The notes under the pieces: generated by a model
What the model saw: the letters and a program-made list of their open reading frames with translations, nothing else
Databases searched by the model: none
What the model was told of the DNA's origin: nothing
Translations under genes and position numbers: made by a program
Part shown: positions 1-11,154 of the stretch, piece after piece
Layout: each line of letters begins with the position of its first letter
Position numbering within the stretch: the stretch's first letter is position 1
Assembly (NCBI GenBank): GCA_964017235.1
Contig: OZ024935.1
Span: 93,495,207-93,559,206 of the forward strand
Length of the DNA stretch: 64,000 nt
Direction: 5' to 3'
Source: Sabellastarte sp. h YS-2021
Lineage: Eukaryota; Annelida; Polychaeta; Sabellida; Sabellidae

Positions 1-495
1 AGGTGAACTGAATAAGAAACAATGATCACATAATATTCTTTATTTAATTGCAAAGCATTACTTATTTGACTGCGCAAAGAAAAAGAGAAGTCCAAACTTC
101 CAAGGGATGCGATTACATTTAAAAAATATTTATAATGAACAACAATTCTTGTCTAAATTAACACACAAAGAGGAACTTTTCGACAAACAATGGCAGATAA
201 TAGAACACTATATAATCAACTAACCTATACAGTAATGCAATAGCAAGAAAGTAATATCATTATATTCAATCCCAAGAGAGATATTTCTGGATGTTCAGAG
301 TGGTATAAATATATAAATATGTATGTAAATGTATCTGGAAATGTAGTACAAATATTTTTGAAATTTGACCAGAGAGGTAGTAATTGTACAACCAGTAAAG
401 TACAAAGGGCAAAATCCAACATGTTGGATGTGTCTAATGTGAATCAAATGATCAAAAAATTTGCTGTAATGAAGATACTAAAAACTTGGTAAACT

Positions 496-496
<1 letters not shown>

Positions 497-541
<45 letters not shown>
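497..541. repeat. poly(A) tract of about 45 nt
   Basis: An uninterrupted run of A. It could be the tail of a retroposed copy, but no recognisable body precedes it. Its length is likely to vary in assembly. Confidence 0.9.
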
Positions 542-546
<5 letters not shown>

Positions 547-1206
547 GTTGATGCTTTGGTATCTGACAGTATGATAGTTGTATGTGTGAAAACATAAATT
601 TGAACATATTGCGTAATATTTGATTTTTGAGCCTGCCTTTATACAATGCAAGCATCTCTAATGGTGAAATGTTAATGTGATGAAAGAACACAGGTATTTG
701 CTAATGACTGATGCTTTACGTTGCAGTTTCAAACCATAAAGAATACTTGAATTCTGTAAAAAGTTTTTCCACATAAGAAATTGCATGCTTTAATAACACC
801 TAAACTGTATGTTAAAATGAATGCAAAATCCAATGAAATTCAAACTCAGTGATATTAAATTTTTGGACCTCTCAAAGATCTGCTTCACTTTTTCAGAAGC
901 TTTACAGCACACATCTCATGCAGGATAACCACCATTTAGCTCACTATCGGACAAAATTAATTTTATTTTCAGGATGAAATAATTTTTGTAATGTAAGATA
1001 ACATGTGAAGTATTTGTATTGTGTATAGAAGTTTGTATTATATAATTAAATGTATATGTTCTAGATATTGTGTGGTATGTTTCATAATCAAAACTCTAGG
1101 TGGTAATCTTTAAAAAGTTTTGTGTTGGGATGAAAAGAAATTGTTTTTTTTTTTAAATATCTATGTACAACATGATGTAAGTCAGTGATGAATAAAGGAT
1201 AAAACT

Positions 1207-1213
<7 letters not shown>

Positions 1214-1242
<29 letters not shown>
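1214..1242. repeat. poly(A) tract of about 29 nt
   Basis: An uninterrupted run of A in AT-rich sequence. No retroposon body or flanking target duplication was recognised. Confidence 0.9.
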
Positions 1243-1246
<4 letters not shown>

Positions 1247-2014
1247 AACAGTAACTTTGAACACAAAACACTGAAGTTTGGAAATCAATTGCAGCTGAAG
1301 TAAATTCTGTAGGAGGATGTAGTAGGAGAGCTGATGAGGTGAAAAAGTGGTATAACATCAAAGCAAACTCTGTGAAGGCAGTGAGGACTTTTAACAAGTA
1401 TTCTTGGGGCACAGGTGAATTTATACGTTTATTTATTTATTTAGAAATCGGCGTTTGGAGAACCAGAGGGATGGAGAGGGGGGAGTGTATGCAAATTACG
1501 TACTTGTCAATTATGTTGAATTAAGCCATGCCCAAAATTATTTCCCTGTACTCATTACAAGACAAGCACTGATAAAATGAATGCATATGAGACTTCTAGT
1601 GAATCGATCATTACAACTTTTGTCTTTTGTCTTTACATGTCCAAGGGGCAGTCTCAGGATTAATACTGTTATTCAAGTAACACAGCATCAAAACAAGATT
1701 ACCCAATTGCATGCAAATAGACACGTGTATAGGTCAATCTTCTATAAATATCCTTTTCTCATTATGCACATGTTCAATATCCAAATGCAAAATAAGCTTG
1801 ACACAGATGTCTAGGTTAAGTGTGATCTCTGAAAATGTGTTGTCTCCGAAAGTTACTATCGTCCCTCTCTATATTAAGTTTTCTCTCAATGCAACACAAC
1901 CATCCATGTTGAAAAACTTGGAACACAAACATAAGCAATCTTACATGAGTAATTTTTAAGTACCAACTGTTACTTAAGAATAACTTATACATGGCCCAGT
2001 GCTATCTTAACTTT

Positions 2015-2225
2015 AAGCCATTTTAAGTAAGAATTCTTACAAAGAATTTTTGTGAAGTCCAACACTGTTGTACTTAAGTACTCCTGCTTATAAAGTTGCG
2101 CCTTAGAGTCTGTCACTTTGGCAGAGATTAAGCGCTATAAAAGTTGAATTGGAATTGCCTAAATATCACCACAGATGTACTTAAGTAAGAATTCTTACTT
2201 AGAATCTTTGTGAATCCCGACCCTG
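2015..2225. mobile_element. decayed fold-back MITE pieces (TTAAGTAAGAATTCTTACTTAA family)
   Basis: Pieces around 2020-2060 and 2173-2215 carry the palindromic box TAAGTAAGAATTCTTACTTA followed by TTTGTGAATCC. These are the terminal sequences of the complete MITE at 56601-56725. They look like decayed or half copies, interrupted by a LINE tail. Confidence 0.55.
2095..2146 (+). mobile_element. CR1-like LINE 3' tail fragment
   Basis: The segment with CTTAGAGTCTG and CAGAGATTAAGCGCTATA matches the 3' end of the LINE at 48.36-49.57 kb in this window. Only the extreme 3' end is present, as expected for a heavily 5'-truncated LINE insertion. It sits beside a cluster of fold-back MITEs. Confidence 0.6.
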
Positions 2226-2228
2226 GGC

Positions 2229-2693
2229 CCAGATTCATAAGTAAGAATTCTTACTTAAGTACAACATTTGTTGATGTAGAAATAACACACGACAAGCGTG
2301 GGGTTATGCAGGGTTTTACAACGAATAGTGATATTAGTAACACGAAGGGGAAGCCTGAGTGTTTCTAATACGCTATGAGTTGTAAAACCCTGCATAACCC
2401 CACGCTTGGAGTGTGTTATTTCTATTCTAACATGACATTTCATTTTTGACATTTATTCCTTGTCTTCTTACTGTTTTGATGAAGATATGTAGTGCATACT
2501 CTTTGTAATTTGACTTTTAAAAAGTGAAGCGGGATTATCGCCCACTCATGAAAAACTGGCCGTGAGGTTATGCTCGGTTTTACAACTGGAATAGACCAAT
2601 CAGAATCGCGGACACAAGCGTGTCATGTTAGAATTATATTTAACCACAATTCTACCACACATGTTGTACTTAAGTAAGATTCTTTGTGAATCC
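2229..2693. mobile_element. fold-back MITE carrying a nested insertion
   Basis: The left end (2229-2270) and right end (about 2655-2693) are the two arms of the same TTAAGTAAGAATTC fold-back MITE seen whole at 56601-56725. The whole copy is 125 bp, but here the arms are about 370 bp apart. The extra sequence between them is itself a large hairpin, listed next. Confidence 0.65.
2276..2640. mobile_element. inner hairpin element nested in a MITE
   Basis: The arm starting AGAAATAACACAC at about 2277 and running through GGGGTTATGCAGGGTTTTAC pairs with GTAAAACCCTGCATAACCCC and GTGTGTTATTTCT ending near 2425. The result is a nearly complete 150-bp hairpin. Downstream (2550-2640) a diverged relative of the same arm (GAGGTTATGCTCGGTTTTAC) appears, followed by TGTCATGTTAGAAT, the inverse of 2430-2443. 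This suggests two hairpins or a longer element. No coding capacity. Confidence 0.6.
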
Positions 2694-2870
2694 TAGTGAA
2701 CAAGTCCTGAAGAACTTGCCCTCAAAAACATTTGTAATCGAGTCTGTCTGTTTTTTTGTGTATTCTCAGACACTGCTTGTAAATATGTCTAGGAACACCT
2801 AGATCATTAAAGTCGTTCTCTTGGAACACTTTATGGGATCAATGCTTTGAATATTAACTACACTCCTTAT
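2694..2870 (+). repeat. dispersed core element, singleton copy (diverged)
   Basis: It starts with ACAAGTCCTGAAGAACTTG and ends with TTATGGGATCAATGCTTTGAATATTAAC-like sequence at 2832-2860, the 5' and 3' boxes of the family arrayed at 3.9-5.4 and 11.2-15.9 kb. The middle is diverged. See the family entry at 11200-15900. Confidence 0.55.
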
Positions 2871-3874
2871 TGGCTTACAGTACTCCTTGCTGGCATAGCA
2901 TGTATTAAGCGTGGTAAATATCTTGATGCAACCACATGGAGACCAAAGGGAAGCTATTGAGATTCGTAAATATTAAGAGCTTAAATTTTTGTGCAGAAAA
3001 TAAACGTAAGTGTTAAAGTCAAGGGATGGGAGATTTGAATTAAATAGGAATAATGTAAAATGGCCAGACTTTTAAAATAAATTTTAAGTGGTTATAAAGT
3101 AGGACATAATCACGTCTTTCTCACAGAAGTGATTTTGGGTTGCAGTACCAAGCGGGTGTGTGTTCAAAATAAGTAAATAAAAAGTTTAAAATAAAATTAA
3201 TTACCTAATATAACAATAATAATTCATTCAAAATGTTTTAAACATAACCATTGGGCACAATACTATTTTCACCTTTTCAAGAATTTCTGAAATAATACTT
3301 TAATGAATAACTTCTTGTACATAAGAACAAGGGGTGATATAGTGTTGGGCGCCAACTCGCGGGGGGTGAGTTGTTCCAAACATTTGAGATGTACTGCCAC
3401 ATCTTGAGTGGGAGCTGCGCCAACTTTATCCTATCATTGAATCTAATTATACCTTTATAGACCATAATCTCTGAAGAAGATGTTATGTAGACAATCAAAA
3501 GAATGGAATTGCACTGAGTATTCTGCCGTACATTGTAAGGTTACCAAAAATGTGTGTGTGCTATTATCTACCACGCCATGTGTTCACCTAAATATTGGGA
3601 CTTCCTGTAACTTTAATGATAGACTTATTTTACTTATTGTTCATATATTATGGTGGGTAATAAATTCAAAACATTCCTCATTTTCTTCTTTTTCCAGTCG
3701 TCTTCTTAACAGCCGGGAATGATTCCATCTGTATGATTAGCCATCAACAGTGAAATTTTATTATTTAGAAAAAAAACCTGCTCAAAGAAAACTTAAAAAT
3801 CAAGAATTCATGTCATGATGTCCACAATTATAAAGCACTACCTACAAACAACTCATGGTCAGTTTTTATTAACA

Positions 3875-5410
3875 CAACAAGTTCAGAAAAACTTGTCCTC
3901 AAAAATGTTAAAACACAAAGTCATGTACAAAAGTACAAGACCCAGAGACGACGAAATGTGAAGAAGGTAACTATATATCATCTATTCATCTGACCGTTTT
4001 ATGGGTTTAATTGTTTGAATAAAAATACAACCCATTGACATAAAGATGAGCGTCAAAAGGCAGGGAATTGGCAAATCATTGTATGGATGTGTATTTCATT
4101 TTCTCTTGACTAGTTATATGTAATAGTGATTGAAATGATATATATAGATATCCAATTGAACAGAAGAATGTTGACTCCCAAAATTCATATCATTTCACTA
4201 TTACTTTCAGATTGGACGTCTCTCTTTGTATACGCAAAGGTACCACTAATGAATAAATACAGACAGACCACATTATAAATTTATTTTTCAGACAACAAGT
4301 ACAAAAAACTTGTCCTCAAAAATGTTAAAACACAAAGTCAAGTACAAAAGTACAAGACCCAGAGACAACCAAATAGTGAAGAAGGTACGTATATATTATC
4401 TATTGTCCTCACTCCTCTATGGGTTTAATGTTTTGAATATGATTACAACTTTTTAAAGTGAATATATGAGTATGTGCGTAAAAGGGTAGGGAAATTGGTA
4501 AATCTTTTTTGTATATGTATTCTATTTTCTCTTGATGCTGGCCATGTGCAACAATGATTGAATGGAGTAAATATAGCTTTTCTATTGAACAAATATTGGT
4601 TAAATATTATAAGTTTCAGCTGGACAGAAGAAAGTTGACTGCCAAAATTTACTTAACTAGAATATACTATTATGTGTTAGTTTAGTACTTTCAGAACAGA
4701 TTTCATTCTCTCGCACAATCAATGAAGCACTAATGATTAACCATTTGGGTGCAGATGGTTTACACTGATTAATTTCTTTGAACATAACAAGCTCCGAAGA
4801 ACTCATCTCAAAAATGTTAAAAACACAAAGTCAAGCACAAAAGTACAAGACCTAGAGACATTTAAACAGCAAGAGAAGTCAAAACATATTATCTATTGAT
4901 CTCTCCCATTTATGGGTTTAATGGTTTGAATATGAATATGGCTCTTTTAACTGAATATCTTATTACTGAGTCAAAAAGGTTAGTGAATTGGTAAATCCTC
5001 TTATGTATGTGTATTTTACAACCTCTTGACTGTGGACATATGCAAAAAAAAATGAAAGAGTAAATGTTCGAATTGATTTAATGCTACAACTGGACAGAAG
5101 AAAATCGACTCCCGAAATTCACTTCACCAAGATTCATTTTCATCTGTGCTTTAGTTTCAGATCTTCAGAAGAAACTTCTTTCTCTTTCAAACAGATAAAC
5201 AATAATAACCAACAAATGGGTAAACATGATTGTCATTATAAAAAAAAATTTAATGTAACAAGTTCCAAAGAACTTATCTTAAAAATGTTAAAACACAAAG
5301 TCATGTACAAAACTACAAGACCCAGAGACATACCAAAACTGCAGAGAAGGTACTTTATATCATCTACTGTTCTCACCCATTTATGGGTTTAATGTTTTGA
5401 ATATGAATAC
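3875..5410 (+). repeat. old tandem array of four core elements
   Basis: Four copies start near 3877, 4288, 4787 and 5258. Each has an ACAAGTTC-type hairpin, then AAAATGTTAAAACACAAAGTC, then AAGTACAAGACC(C/T)AGAGAC. The 3' box ATGGGTTTAATG(T/G)TTTGAATAT follows near 3999, 4417, 4911 and 5381. Spacing is 410-500 bp. Copies are clearly diverged from one another, so this array is older than the one at 11.2-15.9 kb. Three copies have GAAGGTA just after the conserved block, which resembles a splice donor, but no continuous reading frame is shared. Confidence 0.7.
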
Positions 5411-6165
5411 AGGGGTCACAGTGGCAGACTGGTAACCTCTGAGATCGGAGTTCAATTCTCCGCCCTGCCTCAATTGGGAAAGCTGGTAGCTGCTTATCAT
5501 TAGTCAGCAGTTTACAGTACAGAACCTTGACCAACTGTATGTGGCGGGACGGGCCCCCACCCCCGTGTAAACCCAATGGAGGGTCGAGCCCCCGGTCCCA
5601 TCACCATATTCCCATGGACCCGCAGACCTGCCCTGCACAGGTGTCTTATGAACAGGGACCCCCATGAAAGCAAGAGATCCCCCTTAAATGAGAGCCCTGT
5701 GGACAGGGATCCATCCTATATGGGTACATTATGGACCAGAACCCACCCTTGCCACCATAAACTTACATAGAGGGGTGAGTTTTACCACCTACCACCCGCC
5801 CCGGAACCACTGGGGTGACACGTCCCACAACCAGAGGGTACAGCCCCTGTCAGGCAAAGAGGCTGACGGCACCCCGGCACTCTACAGACCGGAGGCGCCC
5901 GCTCTCAAGCGACCCAAAGGTGCGCCCCTGCTTATATACTGCGAAGGCCGCCTCCCTGCTCACCCAACGACTGTGCAGATTTGAACCCGTGACCCTCAGA
6001 TTGTTCACCTGGAACCCAAATCCAACCAACTCAATCCCGAGCAGGAGAGTGGACGTGTCCTGGTTTTTCCCTGAACCCTGAAAAACCCTGGTAACTTGTC
6101 AAAATTGCATTGTTTTACCAACTGACTTAACTCAAAATTGTAAAATACAACCATGAACCCAATTT

Positions 6166-6259
6166 ACTTATGCTGCCACCAGGTCATTATTGAGGTTGAC
6201 CAACCTATAGAATTCACTTATGCTGCCACCAGGTCATTTTGAGGTTGACCAACCTATAA
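6166..6259. repeat. two-copy tandem duplication, ~46 bp unit
   Basis: The unit ACTTATGCTGCCACCAGGTC ... GAGGTTGACCAACCTATA occurs twice in succession within the 4.28-kb insertion. Differences are few, so the duplication is young. Confidence 0.85.
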
Positions 6260-9200
6260 TATTGTTTTCAACTCTTGGTATTGTGACCTAAACTGTAGAG
6301 TAGGAGAACGTGGATAAGATGACTTATTGTGATCTGAGTGCTCTAGGACCAAGAATTTCAAGATGTTACCCATTTCAACTTCAAGGTACTAAGATTCATT
6401 TAACTAAAATGACATACCCAAAGGTGTATTAATCAGGGGAAGATGGACTACAGTGTCATAAAGTCTAAAAACTCTCAATATCAGGTGCTTCTAACCAATC
6501 CCAATATGACCATTGTGCTGTCGATGTTAACATTCACTGGCATGATATAACCATTTATCATCAATCAGGCGCCATATAACCACGAGGTGTGAGGTCCAGT
6601 TCAGGTAAGTTACCAGTCAAGTTCCTGCTAAAACTCTGCAAAGGTCTCCTGGGACAAGATCAACTAGACCAAGTTTCAGAAAGTGAAGTCAAAGTTCAGA
6701 CCCTAATACAGGTCTTCTTAAAATAAACAAAGTGAAAACACAAGTATTGAAATTCATAATATATATTGACAACAAAAAGAAATAGTAACAAGGTAAAAGA
6801 ATGTGTGTAAAAACAGAATATTGACAAGGGAAAGACTATAATCAACAAATTATGTAATTTAGAGAAAGTGTAGATGTATTAAATTTTATGAAAGTAAAAC
6901 AATCAAATGAAACAAGTATGGAGTTAAAGATTATTTGAGAAATTATACAATTAGAGACTAAAGAAAGGCTTAATTTAGTTACAAACCAGAAACCCAATAA
7001 TTAAAGCAAGAGACTTAAGGAAGGCTAAATTTAGTTAAGATCCAAAACCTGAATAATTAATTGTATAAGAGACTTAAGCAAGGCTATTATATCAAACACC
7101 AAAATTTAAGGAGTATTTACAATTAACATTTTGTAAAAAAAAGGGGTAATAAATTTTAATAGTTAAACAAATTACAAAAAAAAAAACAATGGAACTCCAA
7201 TACCTGTAAACCCAACCTAAAGTGACAACACACATGACATTTATATAACATGACATTGGGCAACATGACATTTAACATGGATAAATCAGTGCACACGACA
7301 GCAAGCTTATGCAACACCACAAAAAAAATAAAGGCATCAAGCATAAGATAAAAGCATAAATGAACCATTGAGGGTGTCAAATATAATGTAGAAATCATTA
7401 CACACAACCAAAGTAAAATAGTAAAGGCTAATAGTTTAAAGGGAAACAGAAATGACAGGTGAACATTCAATAAAAGCAGACTTTAATAAGAATGTGCCGC
7501 AAGGCTAATTTGGAGCACCAACTAGCTGTCATGTTAACTCAAGGAAATAACTTTATAAGGGATGTTTGGGCTATAATTCTGGAAGGCTAATAATTTAAGT
7601 TAATATTATACCACAGTAAAAAAAACATGAAGTGAAACAATAAGAACAATATTTTTAAATGGATAAACAAAGGTATTGACTTTAACATAAAAAATAAGAT
7701 ATGTAAATGTAAAGCCCAGTGCAAGGCTAGTAATATTACACAAGCATTAATTAATAATAATAATTGACCCCAAAAAAGTAAGCTGGAAGATTAAAATTAG
7801 TTTATTTAATAAAATTTACTGTAGGACCAAGGAGGGCCACTGGGAAGGCTAATATGGTTCCAGGATAAAAAGAAGGAGGAAGAAAAAAAAAACACAGTTT
7901 GACAGCTAGTTGTGCAGGAGTTGAAGAAAAAAAAAAGGCAAGCTTCACAGCAGAAATAATCAAATACACACAACAGAAAAGCAGTGAACCAAGCATTAGA
8001 ATTTGGAAAGAGGATGCATTAATTAATAAATGGCACACAAAGCTTAATTACAGAAGTTTTACCAAATCCAGTTTTAATGGCTGAAAAACACTTGACACAC
8101 AACTTAAGTACCAGTAATTTGGAACTGTTTCAAATCAATCTTTAAACATAAATAATTAAACTTATACTATGAAATATTTTTAATCAAAGGGAGTCAGTAT
8201 CAGCAAAAGTTAGCAGATTAAAATAAAGGTACACTTCAAAATCTAAGATATTGATTTACCAGAGATAAATTAATTATAACCACTCAGAAAGTTTAAATTA
8301 CTTGGTGAATTACTTTACTTTATCTTTAAAACATTACAAAATAGGCACATATCAGCCATTAAACCAAATACACAGAAAAGTATATACAGGTTAACCTTCA
8401 AATTAACCAATTTAATCCCCACAAAATCTGACCCATAAACCAAATATTTCTACCCATACCATACCAAAGGGCCCTGCTCACTGTTCTGAACTGTGGCATC
8501 CTCATTCCTGGGAGGGGGATCTCCCAGAAAGTGACTGGAAACGAGACCCTCCCTGAGAGTGCTCCACCACCTACCCAGGGCGGGGACTAGACTAGAAAGG
8601 ACATGGTGATTGTGTAAAAGATCAAGGGACCTGTGATTAAAAGCCCAACCATCCCTGATGATTTATGAACCCAATAATGATTAACATTTGGGTAAATGCA
8701 TTCACCTCTTGGAGCCAATCCCAAACTTAGGCATCCACTAGATGACACCTGCTCTAACTAATTAGATGCATTTACTCTCTGGTTGTTAAAGACCTGTAGA
8801 GAGGGATGGAAACCCATGTAGCCAGATACACCCCAAATATGTAACAGTACCTGCCCTTCCCCCTCTCCAAGATGAAATGAATGATGAATTATGGCCCAGG
8901 AAGATGAATGGATTTGAATGGTATAGCCGTAATAAGGTTGGCCAGCCTTAATTACAACATATTCCCCAAATCCCCTCTTACAAGTTCAAAATTTACAGCT
9001 CAAGACTATTGGGTCAAAATTAGGAGTGTTATAGTAACATCAAATTTGATAAATTTACCCCCTGGGTCCCCCCCTATCCTTCCAAATATGTTAGTAAAAT
9101 AAATTAAATAAAAACCATACCTTTAGATTGAGTTTTCCAACAAAAACCAACACAATTGGAATCACCAAAAAAAAACACTTCCTATCCCAGTCAAGTCCAG

Positions 9201-9576
9201 AACAGAAGAGAGTGATGCCAAGCTAAACCCAAGCTAACAGCACTTGTCCAGCTTCCTTATCTAGGGCTGTGATTGGCCAGGATGCCTCAGGCAAAGGTCA
9301 CCCCATAATCTGGGGGAGGAGATTGGATAGGGGAGATGCATGCTGCATCCACATGCTTACCTATTTGGCGCTAAATCTATTTTAATACAAGGCCTGGATT
9401 ACCTCACTTTGATTTACATCCTGGAGTAAACATGTGTGGGCCCACTTAGCACAAACTCAGGGTTACTGGGAATATTTGCATTTCACACCTAATTATATCA
9501 CAAAATAGTACAAAATAGACCAGAAAAGTCGGCAATTTCAGCCGAGAATTAACAGGAAAAAGTAATTAAAAACAGG

Positions 9577-9772
9577 AAATTTAGAAGGAAAATACCGCTA
9601 ATTAATGAACAAATAACCAGGCAAATAAAGTAAACAGGGAGTTTAGACGGAAATACCCCTAATTAGTGGACAAATACCCAGACAAATCAATAAAATAAAC
9701 GGGGAGTTTAGACAGAAATACCGCTAATTAGTGGACAAATAACCAGACAAATAAAATAAAATAAACGGGCCC
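9577..9772. repeat. minisatellite of about 64-bp units (three copies)
   Basis: Three imperfect units contain GGGAGTTTAGACGGAAATAC, CTAATTAGTGGACAAATA and CCAGACAAATAAA-type sequence. They lie near the right end of the 4.28-kb insertion, just before a C9 tract. Confidence 0.8.
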
Positions 9773-10239
9773 CCCCCCTATAGAAGTAAATAGCGGGAAC
9801 GATCCACGATCGTCACATGTATGTACTGGTTTCCTCTGCCCTTCCAACTACCCGTCATGATATGACCTGTACATTGTTGAAAGTGACATAAAGTCCCAAA
9901 TAAATAAATGAAATAAATATGAATACAGCTCTTTTAACTGCGTACCTGATTATGTGTGTAAAAAGTTGAGGGAATTGGCAAATCCTTTTATGTATGTGTA
10001 GTTTATGATGTTTTGTCTTAGGACAAATGCAATATATGAAATCGCAATGATAGAAATGATTAAATATTGTGAGTTTCAGCTGGACAGAAGAAAATTGACT
10101 CCCAAAGACTCACTTAACTGAAATATATTATTATTTATGCTATTACTTTAATATTTTCAGAATAGATTTCGTTCTCTTGAACTCTGGAGAAGCATTAATG
10201 ACTAACCAACTTAGTGAACATGATTTACACTTATTAATA

Positions 10240-10400
10240 TACCTTGACATAACAAGCTCCGAAAAAGTTGTCTGAAAAATGTTAAAACACAAAGTCATGT
10301 ACTAAACTACAAGACCTAGAGACGAAGACACTCTAGAGAAGGCAATTATATATAATCTTTTGATCTCACCCATTTATGAGTTTGATGTTTTGAATATAAA
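10240..10400 (+). repeat. core element copy in duplicated block A
   Basis: ACAAGCTCCGAAAAAGTTGTC begins the copy and TTATGAGTTTGATGTTTTG ends it at about 10373-10395. The matching copy in block B is at 13070-13225. The hairpin arms are partly eroded. Confidence 0.65.
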
Positions 10401-10490
10401 TATGTTCTTTTAACTGAATATCTGAGTATGTGCATAACAAGGTTAGGGAATTTGCAAATCTTTTTATGAATGTATATTTCATTATCTCTA

Positions 10491-10709
10491 ATTTGATTTA
10501 TTTGTTGTTTTACGTCGCGTTCAAAAGCCAGGGTCATATTGCGACGGGTAGTTTATGGGTGGAGGAAACCAGTGCATACTGCACTGTAAACCACCGGGCA
10601 TCGGCAAGTAACTACCAACTTTCCAACATAAAGCTCCCGGCCCAAGATTCGAACCAGCGGCCACAGAGGTTGGAGGCAAGAACTCTAACCACTACACCAC
10701 CGAGCCCCC
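10491..10709 (-). mobile_element. tRNA-headed SINE (family 1), full length
   Basis: Read on the minus strand it starts GGGGGCTCGGTGGTGTAGTG (A-box region) with the B box GGTTCGAATC, and ends in AAACAACAAATAAAT. A 14-bp duplication TTTCATTATCTCTA flanks it at 10477-10490 and 10710-10723, which shows retrotransposition. The same insertion occurs in the paralogous block at 13317-13535. Confidence 0.85.
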
Positions 10710-10735
10710 TTTCATTATCTCTAGACCATGGCAAT

Positions 10736-11154
10736 TAGTGCTGGGAATCGCCTCCAATTTTTATGGTCGATTAGTAGTCCATTTTTCCGAGCGATGATCG
10801 ATCCATAATCGATTATTTTACTCCATTATTGTTTATTATTTTAAAAACACTTTCCGGGATAAAGTAAATATCAATCCGGTAAGAATAACGGTGTTTCGAC
10901 ATTTAGAATCTATCGAAAGAACCCACTTCCTGTAAATATGGCGGTACACATAAACAATGAAATTTGAGACAAAACTGTCAGTTTATTAAGTAAAAATACC
11001 TAAAATATTTTTAAAATACGTGGATATTGATATAAATCAGGAAAGGTAAGATATAAGCTTAATAATCGATCATTAGAAAACGTCAGTGACCGACCGCGAT
11101 CCTACACTGTCACCGACGATTAATCGACAATACGTCTAATCGTTACACCACAAG
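10736..11154. mobile_element. 419-bp hAT-like non-autonomous element
   Basis: It interrupts the core-repeat unit between TGGCAAT (10729-10735) and TGGCAAT (11155-11161). One mismatch in the preceding base would make this an 8-bp duplication, typical of hAT. The ends are TAGTGCTGGGAATCG and a right end whose reverse complement is CTTGTGGTGTAACGATTAG. Several CGATTA boxes occur in inverted orientation inside. Non-coding. The hAT assignment is inferred from duplication length and general end shape. Confidence 0.6.

Larger units (their letters stand above)
1..2000. other. AT-rich stretch without a recognisable gene
   Basis: No reading frame here has a recognisable domain, and the few open frames are short and pass through homopolymers. 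The stretch contains two long A tracts, listed separately. I see no RNA gene or clear mobile element. Confidence 0.5.
5540..9817. mobile_element. 4,278-bp non-coding insertion, TG...CA ends, unclassified
   Basis: It interrupts a SINE. The paralogous empty site at 12640-12665 fixes the borders: the left junction is ..CAACTGTA|TGTGGCGGG and the right junction is ..CGTCACA|TGTATGTACTGG. The target duplication is TGTA, and the element begins TGTGGCG and ends GTCACA. It contains no open frame with a recognisable domain, and no second copy of its 5' end is seen near its 3' end, so it lacks obvious LTR pairs. The first ~560 bp are GC-rich, the middle is strongly A-rich with scattered AAGGCTAA motifs, and the end has a minisatellite. 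It may be a non-autonomous DNA element or a gutted LTR element. Class not assigned. Confidence 0.7.
5413..9915 (+). mobile_element. tRNA-headed SINE (family 2), split by a 4.28-kb insertion
   Basis: The head is at 5413-5539 (GTGGCAGACTGGTAACCTC and a degenerate B box). The tail is at 9818-9915 (ACTGGTTTCCTCTGCCC to AAATAAATAAATG). The whole SINE is flanked by AATATGAATACAG at 5400-5412 and 9916-9928. The paralogous copy at 12520-12740 has the same SINE at the same site without the interrupting insertion. Confidence 0.8.

Noticed and set aside
452-691. Open frames through poly(A)/poly(T) tracts near 0.5 and 1.2 kb
   Set aside because: They are open only because of homopolymers.
5540-9817. LTR retrotransposon because of TG...CA ends
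   Set aside because: No second copy of either end, no primer-binding site and no gag-pol remnant were found.
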